Below, piece by piece: positions 6,515-12,533 of a stretch of 14,082 nucleotides of DNA. The notes under the pieces were generated by a model that was not told the origin of the DNA, ran no database searches, and saw only the letters and a program-made list of their open reading frames with translations. The stretch covers positions 1 through 14,082 of the forward strand of contig DAIEIL010000139.1 of assembly GCA_027352645.1 (NCBI GenBank), written 5' to 3'. This stretch comes from Rhodobiaceae bacterium (GTDB lineage Bacteria > Pseudomonadota > Alphaproteobacteria > Parvibaculales > Parvibaculaceae). Position numbers and translations under genes: made by a program. How positions within the stretch are numbered: the stretch's first letter is position 1; the number at the start of each line of letters is the position of its first letter.

Positions 6515-7678
6515 ATGGAGGAGGAAGAGGGATTTCTCGCGGAGATACGCGCTTTCCTCGCCGAGAAACTCACGCCGGAGCTCCGCGCCGCCGGGCGCCG
6601 GACGGTCGGTACGCATTCGCAGATCGGCGCCTGCCGCGTCTGGCACCGGCGTCTGTATGAGCGCAGCTGGATCGCGCCCGCCTGGCCTGTCGCCCATGGC
6701 GGCACCGGCTGGACGGCGCGTCAACGCTTTCTCTTCGATCAGGAGTGCGCCGCCAACGACGCGCCGATCCTTTTCGCCACGGGAATGCGCAGCATCGGAC
6801 CGCTGCTGATCGCGGCGGGAACGCAAGCGCAGCGCGAGCGCTACCTCAAACCGATCCTCACCGGCGACGATCTCTGGTGTCAGGGATTTTCCGAACCGGG
6901 CGCCGGCTCCGACCTCGCGGCGATCAAGACCCGCGCCGATGCGGATGGCGACCATTACGTCGTCAACGGCTCGAAGATCTGGACCACCGGCGCGCACCAC
7001 GCGAACCGCATGTTCGCGCTGATGCGCACGTCGCAAGGCGCGCGGCCGCAGGAAGGCATCACCTTTCTTCTCATCGACATGGATACGCCCGGGATAAAGG
7101 TCGAGCCCATCATCGGCTTCGACGGTGAACACGAATTCAACCAGGTCTTTTTCGACGATGTGCGGGTGCCGATGGCAAACCGCATCGGGATCGAGGGCGA
7201 TGGCTGGTCCGTCGCCAAACAGCTCATGCGCTTTGCGCGTTCAAACAACACGACGAGCGGCTTGCTGCGGCGCGCCTTCCGGGGCGTGGAGCGCCTGATC
7301 GCGCTCGATCGCGACATGCCGGACGAGATCTGCCTTCGCCGCAGCGCCGTCGAAATCGACATTCGCAGTTTCGAGAGTTTCGAATTGCGGCTGCTGACCG
7401 AAGGACGGCTTTCCGGCGACGACGAGATCGCTTCCTCGCTGATGAAATCCATGGCGAGCGAGCTGCACCAGCGCATCACGGAACTCGGGATCGAGGCGGC
7501 GGGCCCATATGGCGCCGTGGCGGGCCATCTCAACGGCAATGCGTCGCCGCTTGCCGACGAGGCCGCCCATGCGACCCGGAAATATTTCAGCACTCGTGCG
7601 GCAAGCATCTATTCGGGCACCAACGAAACGCACCGGAACATCATCGCGCGATCGCTCATCGACCTGCGCTCCGCCTGA
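6515..7678 (+). CDS. Acyl-CoA dehydrogenase family flavoprotein
   Basis: Members use FAD to put an alpha,beta double bond into an acyl-CoA thioester and pass electrons to ETF. The 387-aa product has the usual three-part fold: an N-terminal helical domain, a middle beta domain with the flavin-binding stretch 'GFSEPGAGSDLAAIKTRAD' and 'VVNGSKIWTTGAHHANRM', and a C-terminal helical domain ending 'IYSGTNETHRNIIA'. In medium-chain enzymes the catalytic Glu lies in a YEGT motif; here that position is Ser367, so the base must come from elsewhere or chemistry differs, as in several FadE-like subfamilies. The ATG at 6515 gives the usual family length; the longer frame upstream reads through intergenic DNA. 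The ribosome binding site is weak. It stands alone, so substrate cannot be inferred from neighbours. Confidence 0.9.
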   Translation: MEEEEGFLAEIRAFLAEKLTPELRAAGRRTVGTHSQIGACRVWHRRLYERSWIAPAWPVAHGGTGWTARQRFLFDQECAANDAPILFATGMRSIGPLLIAAGTQAQRERYLKPILTGDDLWCQGFSEPGAGSDLAAIKTRADADGDHYVVNGSKIWTTGAHHANRMFALMRTSQGARPQEGITFLLIDMDTPGIKVEPIIGFDGEHEFNQVFFDDVRVPMANRIGIEGDGWSVAKQLMRFARSNNTTSGLLRRAFRGVERLIALDRDMPDEICLRRSAVEIDIRSFESFELRLLTEGRLSGDDEIASSLMKSMASELHQRITELGIEAAGPYGAVAGHLNGNASPLADEAAHATRKYFSTRAASIYSGTNETHRNIIARSLIDLRSA

Positions 7679-7697
7679 AGCGAAGCGGCAGACATGG

Positions 7698-7731
7698 AAA
7701 AGGGCCGGTGCTCATCGCAACCGGCCCTTTT
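7698..7731. terminator. Bidirectional intrinsic terminator after the acyl-CoA dehydrogenase
   Basis: A 12-bp perfect stem pairs AAAAGGGCCGGT (7698-7709) with ACCGGCCCTTTT (7720-7731) around a 10-nt loop. The T-run on one strand and A-run on the other let it serve both the dehydrogenase and the small gene converging from the right. Confidence 0.88.
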
Positions 7732-7746
7732 CATCATTGGCGGAGA

Positions 7747-7884
7747 TTACTTGCGGCCCTTCGGCGCGCCGGCCGTCTTGCTGCCGGTCGCATTCGCAAA
7801 GGGGGAAGCGGTCACTTCGACCTTCTTCTTGTCCTGTTTCGGCTTCTTCGCTTCTCTTGTGCTCTTCTTCTGACCTTTGGCCAA
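7747..7884 (-). CDS. Small lysine-rich conserved hypothetical protein, TTG start
   Basis: The 45-aa product begins MAKGQKKSTREAKKPKQDKK and is strongly basic, with a Ser/Thr/Ala-rich tail ending in GAPKGRK. Short proteins with this AKGQ-KS-REAKKPK opening are, as I recall, widespread and unexplained in alphaproteobacteria. I chose a TTG start at 7884 because an ideal CAGGAG lies 6 nt upstream and the protein then begins exactly at the recognisable motif. A longer reading from an ATG at 7932 would add 16 residues that look like translated leader. The charge suggests nucleic acid or ribosome binding, but that is inference. A bidirectional terminator lies just past its stop. Confidence 0.65.
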   Translation of the reverse strand: MAKGQKKSTREAKKPKQDKKKVEVTASPFANATGSKTAGAPKGRK

Positions 7885-7894
7885 TTCGATCTCC
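7882..7894 (-). promoter_or_regulatory. Ribosome binding site that fixes the TTG start
   Basis: On the - strand GGAG (7894-7891) is spaced 6 nt from the TTG at 7884-7882. No comparable site precedes the upstream ATG at 7932, which favours the 45-aa reading. Confidence 0.6.
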
Positions 7895-8132
7895 TGTCGG
7901 GCGGCGCGGAAGCGCCCACCTCTAAGTTTCAACCCTATCGCGCTTCACGCCGCGAAGCTCCGATAATCGGCGGACTCCCGCCAGCGGGCGTGGGCCGGGA
8001 AGATAAATCTTGCGCTTTTGCTCCCCGGGGCCCATTCATAGCCGCGAAGCGAGGGCACAAACGCCACCCGCGCCATTTCCCAGATCGCCCCCAGATGCTG
8101 CACATCGGAGCGAAAAGCCTCGGTGAGAGTAC

Positions 8133-8321
8133 ATGCAGAGCCACAAATTCAAGGTCGGCGAGACGGTCGAATTCCTCGCCGGCGCTTCCTATCTCGCCAA
8201 GACGCGCGGCCATTACATCGTCATGCGTCTCCTGCCCTCGGAAGGCAACGGCTTCCAATATCGCGTGAAGAACGTCGCCGACGGGCATGAGCGCATCGTG
8301 CGCGAAGGCCAGATCGAGTAA
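8133..8321 (+). CDS. Small conserved hypothetical protein, 62 aa
   Basis: The product is a compact 62-aa protein with no signal peptide or membrane segment. It contains alternating beta-strand-like stretches ('KFKVGETVEFLAG', 'GHYIVMRLLPSEGNGFQYRV') and ends in 'NVADGHERIVREGQIE'. The closing DGHER-V-RE pattern is familiar from small uncharacterised alphaproteobacterial proteins, and the overall look is an SH3-like beta barrel, but I know no function. The ATG is preceded by only a modest GTGAGAG site. It is flanked by a 248-nt gap on its left, which holds the leader of the divergent lysine-rich gene, and by a hairpin on its right, so it looks like a single-gene unit. Confidence 0.75.
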   Translation: MQSHKFKVGETVEFLAGASYLAKTRGHYIVMRLLPSEGNGFQYRVKNVADGHERIVREGQIE

Positions 8322-8325
8322 GCGC

Positions 8326-8345
8326 GGCGGTTTGTCTCAACCGCC
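8326..8345 (+). terminator. Hairpin after the 62-aa gene, possible weak terminator
   Basis: A perfect 7-bp stem pairs GGCGGTT (8326-8332) with AACCGCC (8339-8345) around a 6-nt loop, 5 nt after the stop codon. There is no T-run after it, so it may protect the 3' end or act with Rho instead of terminating on its own. Confidence 0.4.
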
Positions 8346-8375
8346 CCGAAGCCTGCGACGGATTGGCGCCGTTCA

Positions 8376-8406
8376 CTGACAATGTGACACATGGCCCGTG
8401 TAGAAT
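8376..8406 (+). promoter_or_regulatory. Candidate promoter for the dioxygenase pair
   Basis: TAGAAT at 8401-8406 is 5 of 6 to the -10 consensus; CTGACA at 8376-8381 is 5 of 6 to the -35, but the spacer is 19 nt, longer than ideal. Transcription would start near 8413, just before the structured leader at 8417. Confidence 0.4.
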
Positions 8407-8416
8407 CCGGGACTTA

Positions 8417-8468
8417 GCATCCGCCCCTGATGGGGGAGAAACCCGACACACAAGCCGGGAGAGGATGC
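8417..8468 (+). promoter_or_regulatory. Structured 5' leader, three-helix junction covering the ribosome binding site
   Basis: Three helices can form together. P1 pairs GCATCC (8417-8422) with GGATGC (8463-8468); P2 is CCCC-TGAT-GGGG (8424-8435); P3 pairs CCCG (8442-8445) with CGGG (8456-8459) around a 10-nt loop. The 3' strand of P1 takes in the end of the AGAGGA ribosome binding site and a nearby ATG, so a closed P1 would block translation of the dioxygenase gene starting at 8474. The layout resembles a translational riboswitch or thermosensor, but it matches no class I know. Pairing was found by eye. Confidence 0.4.
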
Positions 8469-8473
8469 GAGCC

Positions 8474-9151
8474 ATGATTCAGTACGCAGCCGTTGAAACG
8501 GCAAAAGTCGAGCGAGAGCCCTATCCGCATTTCGTCGTGCCGAATTTCCTCGGCCCCGACAATCTGAAAAAAGTCATCCGCGATTTTCCCGATCTCGACA
8601 TGGCGGGCCTCTTCCTGCCGGAAGCGACGCATTACGGCCCCGTTTTCGAAAAGCTCCTCGCGGAACTCGCCGGGCCGAAGCTCCGCGCCTTGGTTTCCGA
8701 AAAACTCGACGTCGATCTCAGCGGGCGGCCCGCGCTCATCACGCTCAGAAGCTGCTGCCAGGCGGGCGACGGTCAGATCCATGCGGATTCAAAATTCAAG
8801 CTCGCAACCCTGCTGCTCTATCTGAACGAACCATGGGCGCCACAGGGCGGGCGGCTGCGCGTGTTGCGCTCTGCGACCGACATCAACGACTACGCCGCCG
8901 AAGTGCCGCCAGAGGGTGGCACGCTCGTCGCCTTCAAGGTGCAGCCCAATTCATGGCACGGGCACGAGCCCTTCGTCGGCCCGCGCCGCTATGTGATGCT
9001 CAACTACTGCCGCGACGAGGACGTGATGATGCGCGAAGCGGCGCGGCATCGTCTTTCGGGACGCGTGAAGAAATTCAAGCGTCTCTTCGGCGTGGGTAAA
9101 ATACCTCCGGCGCTGGTGCCGATGCCGCAAGAGAGAACGGGACTGAGATGA
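8474..9151 (+). CDS. 2-oxoglutarate/Fe(II)-dependent dioxygenase family protein (first of pair)
   Basis: The family oxidises a substrate with O2 while turning 2-oxoglutarate into succinate, using a facial His-Asp-His iron site in a double-stranded beta helix. The 225-aa product shows the HxD pair H103/D105 ('GDGQIHADSKFKLATLLLY'), a distal His in 'NSWHGHEPFVGPRRYVML' (H162 or H164), and an Arg about ten residues on (R172) to bind 2-oxoglutarate. The C-terminus is basic (about residues 192-205). I chose the ATG at 8474 because AGAGGA lies 8-9 nt upstream; an in-frame ATG at 8465 sits too close to that site. It overlaps the next gene by ATGA. The substrate is unknown; related proteins occur in surface-polysaccharide and small-molecule clusters. 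Confidence 0.82.
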   Translation: MIQYAAVETAKVEREPYPHFVVPNFLGPDNLKKVIRDFPDLDMAGLFLPEATHYGPVFEKLLAELAGPKLRALVSEKLDVDLSGRPALITLRSCCQAGDGQIHADSKFKLATLLLYLNEPWAPQGGRLRVLRSATDINDYAAEVPPEGGTLVAFKVQPNSWHGHEPFVGPRRYVMLNYCRDEDVMMREAARHRLSGRVKKFKRLFGVGKIPPALVPMPQERTGLR

Positions 9152-9804
9152 GTGACAGCGTAACCATCGCGCGCGCGTTCTCCGATTGCCTCGATCGCGC
9201 CAAGCTCGACACGCACCCCTATCGCCACTGGCTCCTGACAAGGGCACTTCCGGACGACGTCGCCCACGCGATCCCGGCATTGCCCGTCGACGCGCCGCAA
9301 ATCGGCGATACGCTCGGCAAGCGCGAAACGCACAACTCGACGCGCAATTTCTTCTCGGTCGAGAACCGGAAGCGCTTCCCCGTCTGCGAGGCCGTGGCGA
9401 GCGCCTTCCAGTCGCCCGAAACCGTGCGCCACCTCGAAAAGGTAACGGGCATATCGCTCAAGGGAACCTCGCTCCGCATCGAATATTGTCAGGATCGCGA
9501 CGGCTTCTGGCTGGAGCCGCACACCGATATCGGCGCGAAGCTCTTCACCATGCTGATCTACCTGTCCGACAGGCCGGATGCCGAAGGCTGGGGCACCGAT
9601 ATTTACGATGCCAGCAAGCGGCATCTGGGTTCCGCACCGGGCGGCTTCAACAAGGGCCTGATCTTCATTCCCGGCGAGGACACATGGCACGGCGTCGCCA
9701 AGCGCGAATATGCGGGCATACGCAAGTCGATCATCGTCAACTATGTCGTGCCCGAATGGCGGGCGCGGCATGAGCTCGCCTTTCCCGACGAGCCCATCGC
9801 CTGA
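9148..9804 (+). CDS. 2-oxoglutarate/Fe(II)-dependent dioxygenase family protein (second of pair)
   Basis: This is a second member of the same broad enzyme fold. The 218-aa product has H125 and D127 in 'GFWLEPHTDIGAKLFTMLIY', distal H181 in 'IPGEDTWHGV', and R192 eleven residues later as the likely 2-oxoglutarate anchor. An extended N-terminal part contains 'ETHNSTRNFFSVENRKRF', which may shape the substrate pocket. It begins inside the stop of the first dioxygenase (ATGA, 9148-9151), so the two are translationally coupled and probably act on the same pathway or complex. The pair is clearly diverged: outside the metal-site motifs I see little identity, so this is not a recent duplication. Its stop is only 3 nt from the stop of the converging regulator gene. 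Confidence 0.82.
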   Translation: MSDSVTIARAFSDCLDRAKLDTHPYRHWLLTRALPDDVAHAIPALPVDAPQIGDTLGKRETHNSTRNFFSVENRKRFPVCEAVASAFQSPETVRHLEKVTGISLKGTSLRIEYCQDRDGFWLEPHTDIGAKLFTMLIYLSDRPDAEGWGTDIYDASKRHLGSAPGGFNKGLIFIPGEDTWHGVAKREYAGIRKSIIVNYVVPEWRARHELAFPDEPIA

Positions 9805-9807
9805 CCG

Positions 9808-10278
9808 TCACTCGCCCGGCGTGGAGGGGTGAAGCGGCGGGATCACCGCCGTGACGAGTTGCATCTTGCCGGAGATGACACCGCGGGTGGTTATCATCTC
9901 GTCGGCAATCGCCTGAAGCGTTCTCGCCGGACCCTGCACGAGGATCACCTCCATCGTCTGATTGTGGACGAGGTGAACGTGCAGCGACGAAATCACTTCC
10001 GCGACATGGCGATATTGAAGATCGGCGAGATGCTTCTGCAGGCCGCTCACTGAATTGTCGTAGAAAAGCGTGATCGTGCCCGCCATGACGTCGTCGCCGC
10101 GCTCGCGCTTATGCTCCACCAGAAACTGGTGGAGCATGTCGTTGATCGCCTGCGAGCGGCTGGCGAAGCCGCGCGCTTCCACCATCTCGTCAAGCTCGGT
10201 CAGCAACTCCTCAGGGAGCGAGATGCTGATCCGGCTGACGGGACGGCTTTCGGAGCGGCCTTGTTCGATCTCGGCCAT
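9808..10278 (-). CDS. NikR-like ribbon-helix-helix regulator lacking two nickel ligands
   Basis: NikR proteins are tetrameric repressors with an N-terminal ribbon-helix-helix DNA-binding domain and a C-terminal ACT-like metal-binding domain. The 156-aa product fits: DNA-binding part at about residues 14-57 ('SRISISLPEELLTELDEMV'), then the regulatory part with the LHVH motif (H100, H102). By alignment to E. coli NikR by eye, H87 and H89 are kept, but H76 is Tyr89 and C95 is Thr108, so the square-planar nickel site is not complete; H91 or other residues might serve another metal. Automated annotation would probably say nikR. It lies 23 nt after the glutamine synthetase gene, with a GGGGA site before the ATG, and is probably the local regulator of the nitrogen operon, not of nickel uptake. 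Confidence 0.8.
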   Translation of the reverse strand: MAEIEQGRSESRPVSRISISLPEELLTELDEMVEARGFASRSQAINDMLHQFLVEHKRERGDDVMAGTITLFYDNSVSGLQKHLADLQYRHVAEVISSLHVHLVHNQTMEVILVQGPARTLQAIADEMITTRGVISGKMQLVTAVIPPLHPSTPGE

Positions 10279-10301
10279 CGTCAATCCCCAATAATCACGA
10301 C

Positions 10302-11663
10302 TCAGAACATGTGGCTGTAGCGCTCGATTTCCCACTGGCTGACCGAGAGGTGATAGGCATTCCATTCCTCGGTCTTGTACTTGATGAATTCATCGCGCAG
10401 TTCCCTGCCCAGAACACGCTCCGTCAGCGGATCGGCGGCAAAGGCGGCGACCGCTTCCTGCAATGTCTGCGGCAGGAAGTGGATGCCGCGAGCCTGCCGT
10501 GCCTCCTCCGAGATCGTGTAGAGATTATCCTCATTCGGCTCGCCGGGGTCGATACCCTCGCGAATGCCCTCGAGACCGGCAGCGAGAGCGAGCGTCGCCG
10601 CGAGATAGGGGTTCACCGCGCCATCTGCATTGCGCGATTCGCAGCGCCCGCCGCCCGCAGGCACTCGGACGGAATTGGTGCGGTTGTTCGAACCGTATGA
10701 ATTGAAGACCGGCGCCCAGGTGAAGTAGCTCATCGCACCCTGACGCACGAGACGCTTGTAGCTGTTCACCGTCGGTGCGAAAGCGGCGCAGAGGGCGGGC
10801 CCATGCTTCAGGATACCGCCGATGAATTGATAGCCGATCTTCGTGAGGCCGAGCCCACGCGGGTCATCCTTCGGATCGCAGGCAAAGGCATTCTTGCCGG
10901 TCGCGAGGTCCGACAGCGACATGTTGAAATGCGCGCCATTGCCCGTCTTGTTGGCGAAGGGCTTGGGCATCATGGTGGCGAGAAGACCCTCTTCCTTCGC
11001 GTAGTGCTTCGCCATATCGCGGAAGAAGATGAGCCGGTCGCACATGGTCAGCGCATCGGCATACTGGAAATCGAACTCGTACTGGCCGTTCGCATCCTCA
11101 TGGTCGAAGGAATAGAGATCCCAGCCGAGATCGTTGATGCAGGTCGCGACCTTGTCGAGCCAGGTGAACTGGTCCATGAAGCCGCGCACGTCATAGCAGG
11201 GCTTCACCAGCTTGTCGTCGGGGTTGGGTACGGAAAGCGTGCCATCCTCGTTCTGCTTCAGAACATAGATCTCGCATTCGATGCCGAGATTGAAGCCGAA
11301 GCCCATGCTTGCCGCATCGGCCAGCACATTCTTCAGCGCGACGCGCGTGTTGAGCGGATAAGGCTTGCCCTGAAAGCCATTGTCAGCAGGCATCCAGGCG
11401 ACCTTGGGCTCCCAGGGAAGCTGGATGATGTGGTTGAGATCGGGGATCGAGGTGATCTCGTCGTCGTTCGGCGCCTGCCCGAGGCCGTCCAGCGCATAAC
11501 CGGTATAACGCTCGGAACCATGCGCCATATGCTCCAGATGGTCGATGGGGACGACCTTGCCCTTGGGCACGCCGTGAATGTCCACGTAGGCGCCGATACA
11601 ATACTTCACGCCCTTCTGCTTCAGCTCTTGCATCAGCTTCTTGATGTCCGGGGTCGCGGTCAT
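10302..11663 (-). CDS. glnT: Type III glutamine synthetase / glutamate-amine ligase (GlnT family)
   Basis: The enzyme ligates ammonia (or, in some relatives, methylamine) to glutamate using ATP. The 453-aa product carries the glutamine synthetase landmarks in order: metal-binding Glu residues in GIECEIY (128-133), 'DANGQYEFDFQYADAL' (190-205), 'TGNGAHFNMS' with H245, NSYKRL with R304, 'NNRTNSVRVP' (R328, R333) and 'CESRNADGAVNPYL' (E342, R344). The length and the opening 'YCIGAYVDIHGVPKGKVVPI' fit the rhizobial GlnT/type III family, not housekeeping GlnA. GGAG lies 7-8 nt before the ATG at 11663; a TTG further upstream is less likely. A 104-nt gap without clear promoter separates it from the creatininase-family gene, and the regulator gene follows closely. 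Gamma-glutamylmethylamide synthetase is the main alternative. Confidence 0.88.
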   Translation of the reverse strand: MTATPDIKKLMQELKQKGVKYCIGAYVDIHGVPKGKVVPIDHLEHMAHGSERYTGYALDGLGQAPNDDEITSIPDLNHIIQLPWEPKVAWMPADNGFQGKPYPLNTRVALKNVLADAASMGFGFNLGIECEIYVLKQNEDGTLSVPNPDDKLVKPCYDVRGFMDQFTWLDKVATCINDLGWDLYSFDHEDANGQYEFDFQYADALTMCDRLIFFRDMAKHYAKEEGLLATMMPKPFANKTGNGAHFNMSLSDLATGKNAFACDPKDDPRGLGLTKIGYQFIGGILKHGPALCAAFAPTVNSYKRLVRQGAMSYFTWAPVFNSYGSNNRTNSVRVPAGGGRCESRNADGAVNPYLAATLALAAGLEGIREGIDPGEPNEDNLYTISEEARQARGIHFLPQTLQEAVAAFAADPLTERVLGRELRDEFIKYKTEEWNAYHLSVSQWEIERYSHMF

Positions 11664-11767
11664 TTCTTTCTCCGTCTCGCAGTTAAAGCTTTTCCGTTTG
11701 CGGCCGAGGGGATCGTCCGCATCGCATGAATTCAAAATGTCGAAGGCTCCTGGGGTGTGGCCGAGCT

Positions 11768-12529
11768 TCAGCCGCTGCTTTCAAAATAGGAGTGTTCGAG
11801 CGGAGGATTTTCCTTGAGCCCCTTCAGGATCAACGCGCTCAAATCCTCGACCATCCAGTCGAACCAGATGTTTCCGTTTTCCGCCGTCGCGCGGCTCGGC
11901 GTACCTGTCACGCCATTGAGGCTGGTGCGATTGACGGGATGGGCGAAAACGAGACCGTCGGTGCGGTCGGGATCGTCGGCATCCATCTGCAAGTCGGGGC
12001 GCACCATCTCCGGTGCGCGGGCAAGCATCAGTGCCGTCTCGGCATCATTCGCATGCCAGTCGTCGCCATCGGCGAAGTGGAACTCGCGGACGCGCTTGCT
12101 GACGGTCGCCGAATTGATGAGCGCCACCATCATGTCGTCGTGCTCGGCCCGAAGCATTTCCAACGCGCAGCGCAATGGCGCGGCATTGGTCACATGGGTG
12201 TTGACCATGAAGAGGCGGCGCACGCCCGAGTGATAGGCCCAGTCGCCAATATCCTTGACGAGATTGATGAGCGTGATGGGCTGGAGCGCGATCGTGCCCG
12301 GCCAGCGGCGGCTATGGCCGATGGAGCAACCGTAGAACATGGTCGGCAGCATCGGCACCTTCGTGCGCTCGGACACCGCCTTGCAGAGAATATCGGCGAG
12401 CACGGCGTCCATGCCCGTGCCCATATGCGGCCCGTGCTGCTCGGTCGCGCCGACGGGCAGGATTGCGGCATGGCCCGCAGCTTCCAGATCGGCGGGGATT
12501 TCCGCCCATGTGCGTTCCGACCAGAGCAT
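11768..12529 (-). CDS. Creatininase-family amidohydrolase
   Basis: The creatininase fold is a metal-dependent (Zn/Mn) hydrolase of cyclic or linear amides; members include creatinine amidohydrolase, FAPy deformylases and MftE. The 253-aa product has the diagnostic 'LPVGATEQHGPHMGTGMDAV' with E30, H32 and D41, H112 in VNTHVTN, an Asp/Glu-rich site around E164 ('DWHANDAETALML'), and a 'GVTGTPSRATAENG' motif near the C-terminus. The usual NGHGGN or NGHYEN segment is altered to NTHVTN, so substrate choice may differ from known members. I chose the ATG at 12529 because GTGGAG, inside the end of the ATPase gene, lies 7 nt upstream; start codons at 12544 and 12553 would overlap that gene. The 4-nt gap to the ATPase shows it belongs to the transporter operon. 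Confidence 0.86.
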   Translation of the reverse strand: MLWSERTWAEIPADLEAAGHAAILPVGATEQHGPHMGTGMDAVLADILCKAVSERTKVPMLPTMFYGCSIGHSRRWPGTIALQPITLINLVKDIGDWAYHSGVRRLFMVNTHVTNAAPLRCALEMLRAEHDDMMVALINSATVSKRVREFHFADGDDWHANDAETALMLARAPEMVRPDLQMDADDPDRTDGLVFAHPVNRTSLNGVTGTPSRATAENGNIWFDWMVEDLSALILKGLKENPPLEHSYFESSG

Positions 12530-12533
12530 GGGG

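Noticed and set aside
7960..7970. Short palindrome CCGATAATCGG upstream of the lysine-rich gene
   Set aside because: An 11-nt palindrome is expected by chance in a window this size; no second copy and no clear promoter lies next to it.
8426..8444. Hammerhead-like core strings CTGATG and GAAAC in the dioxygenase leader
   Set aside because: There is no stem II between them, only a few G residues, and the required UH cleavage site next to stem III is missing (AGA is found instead), so a self-cleaving ribozyme is not supported.
10803..11729. 308-codon open frame on the + strand opposite the glutamine synthetase
   Set aside because: It is antisense to a gene with every family motif intact and has no recognisable content of its own.
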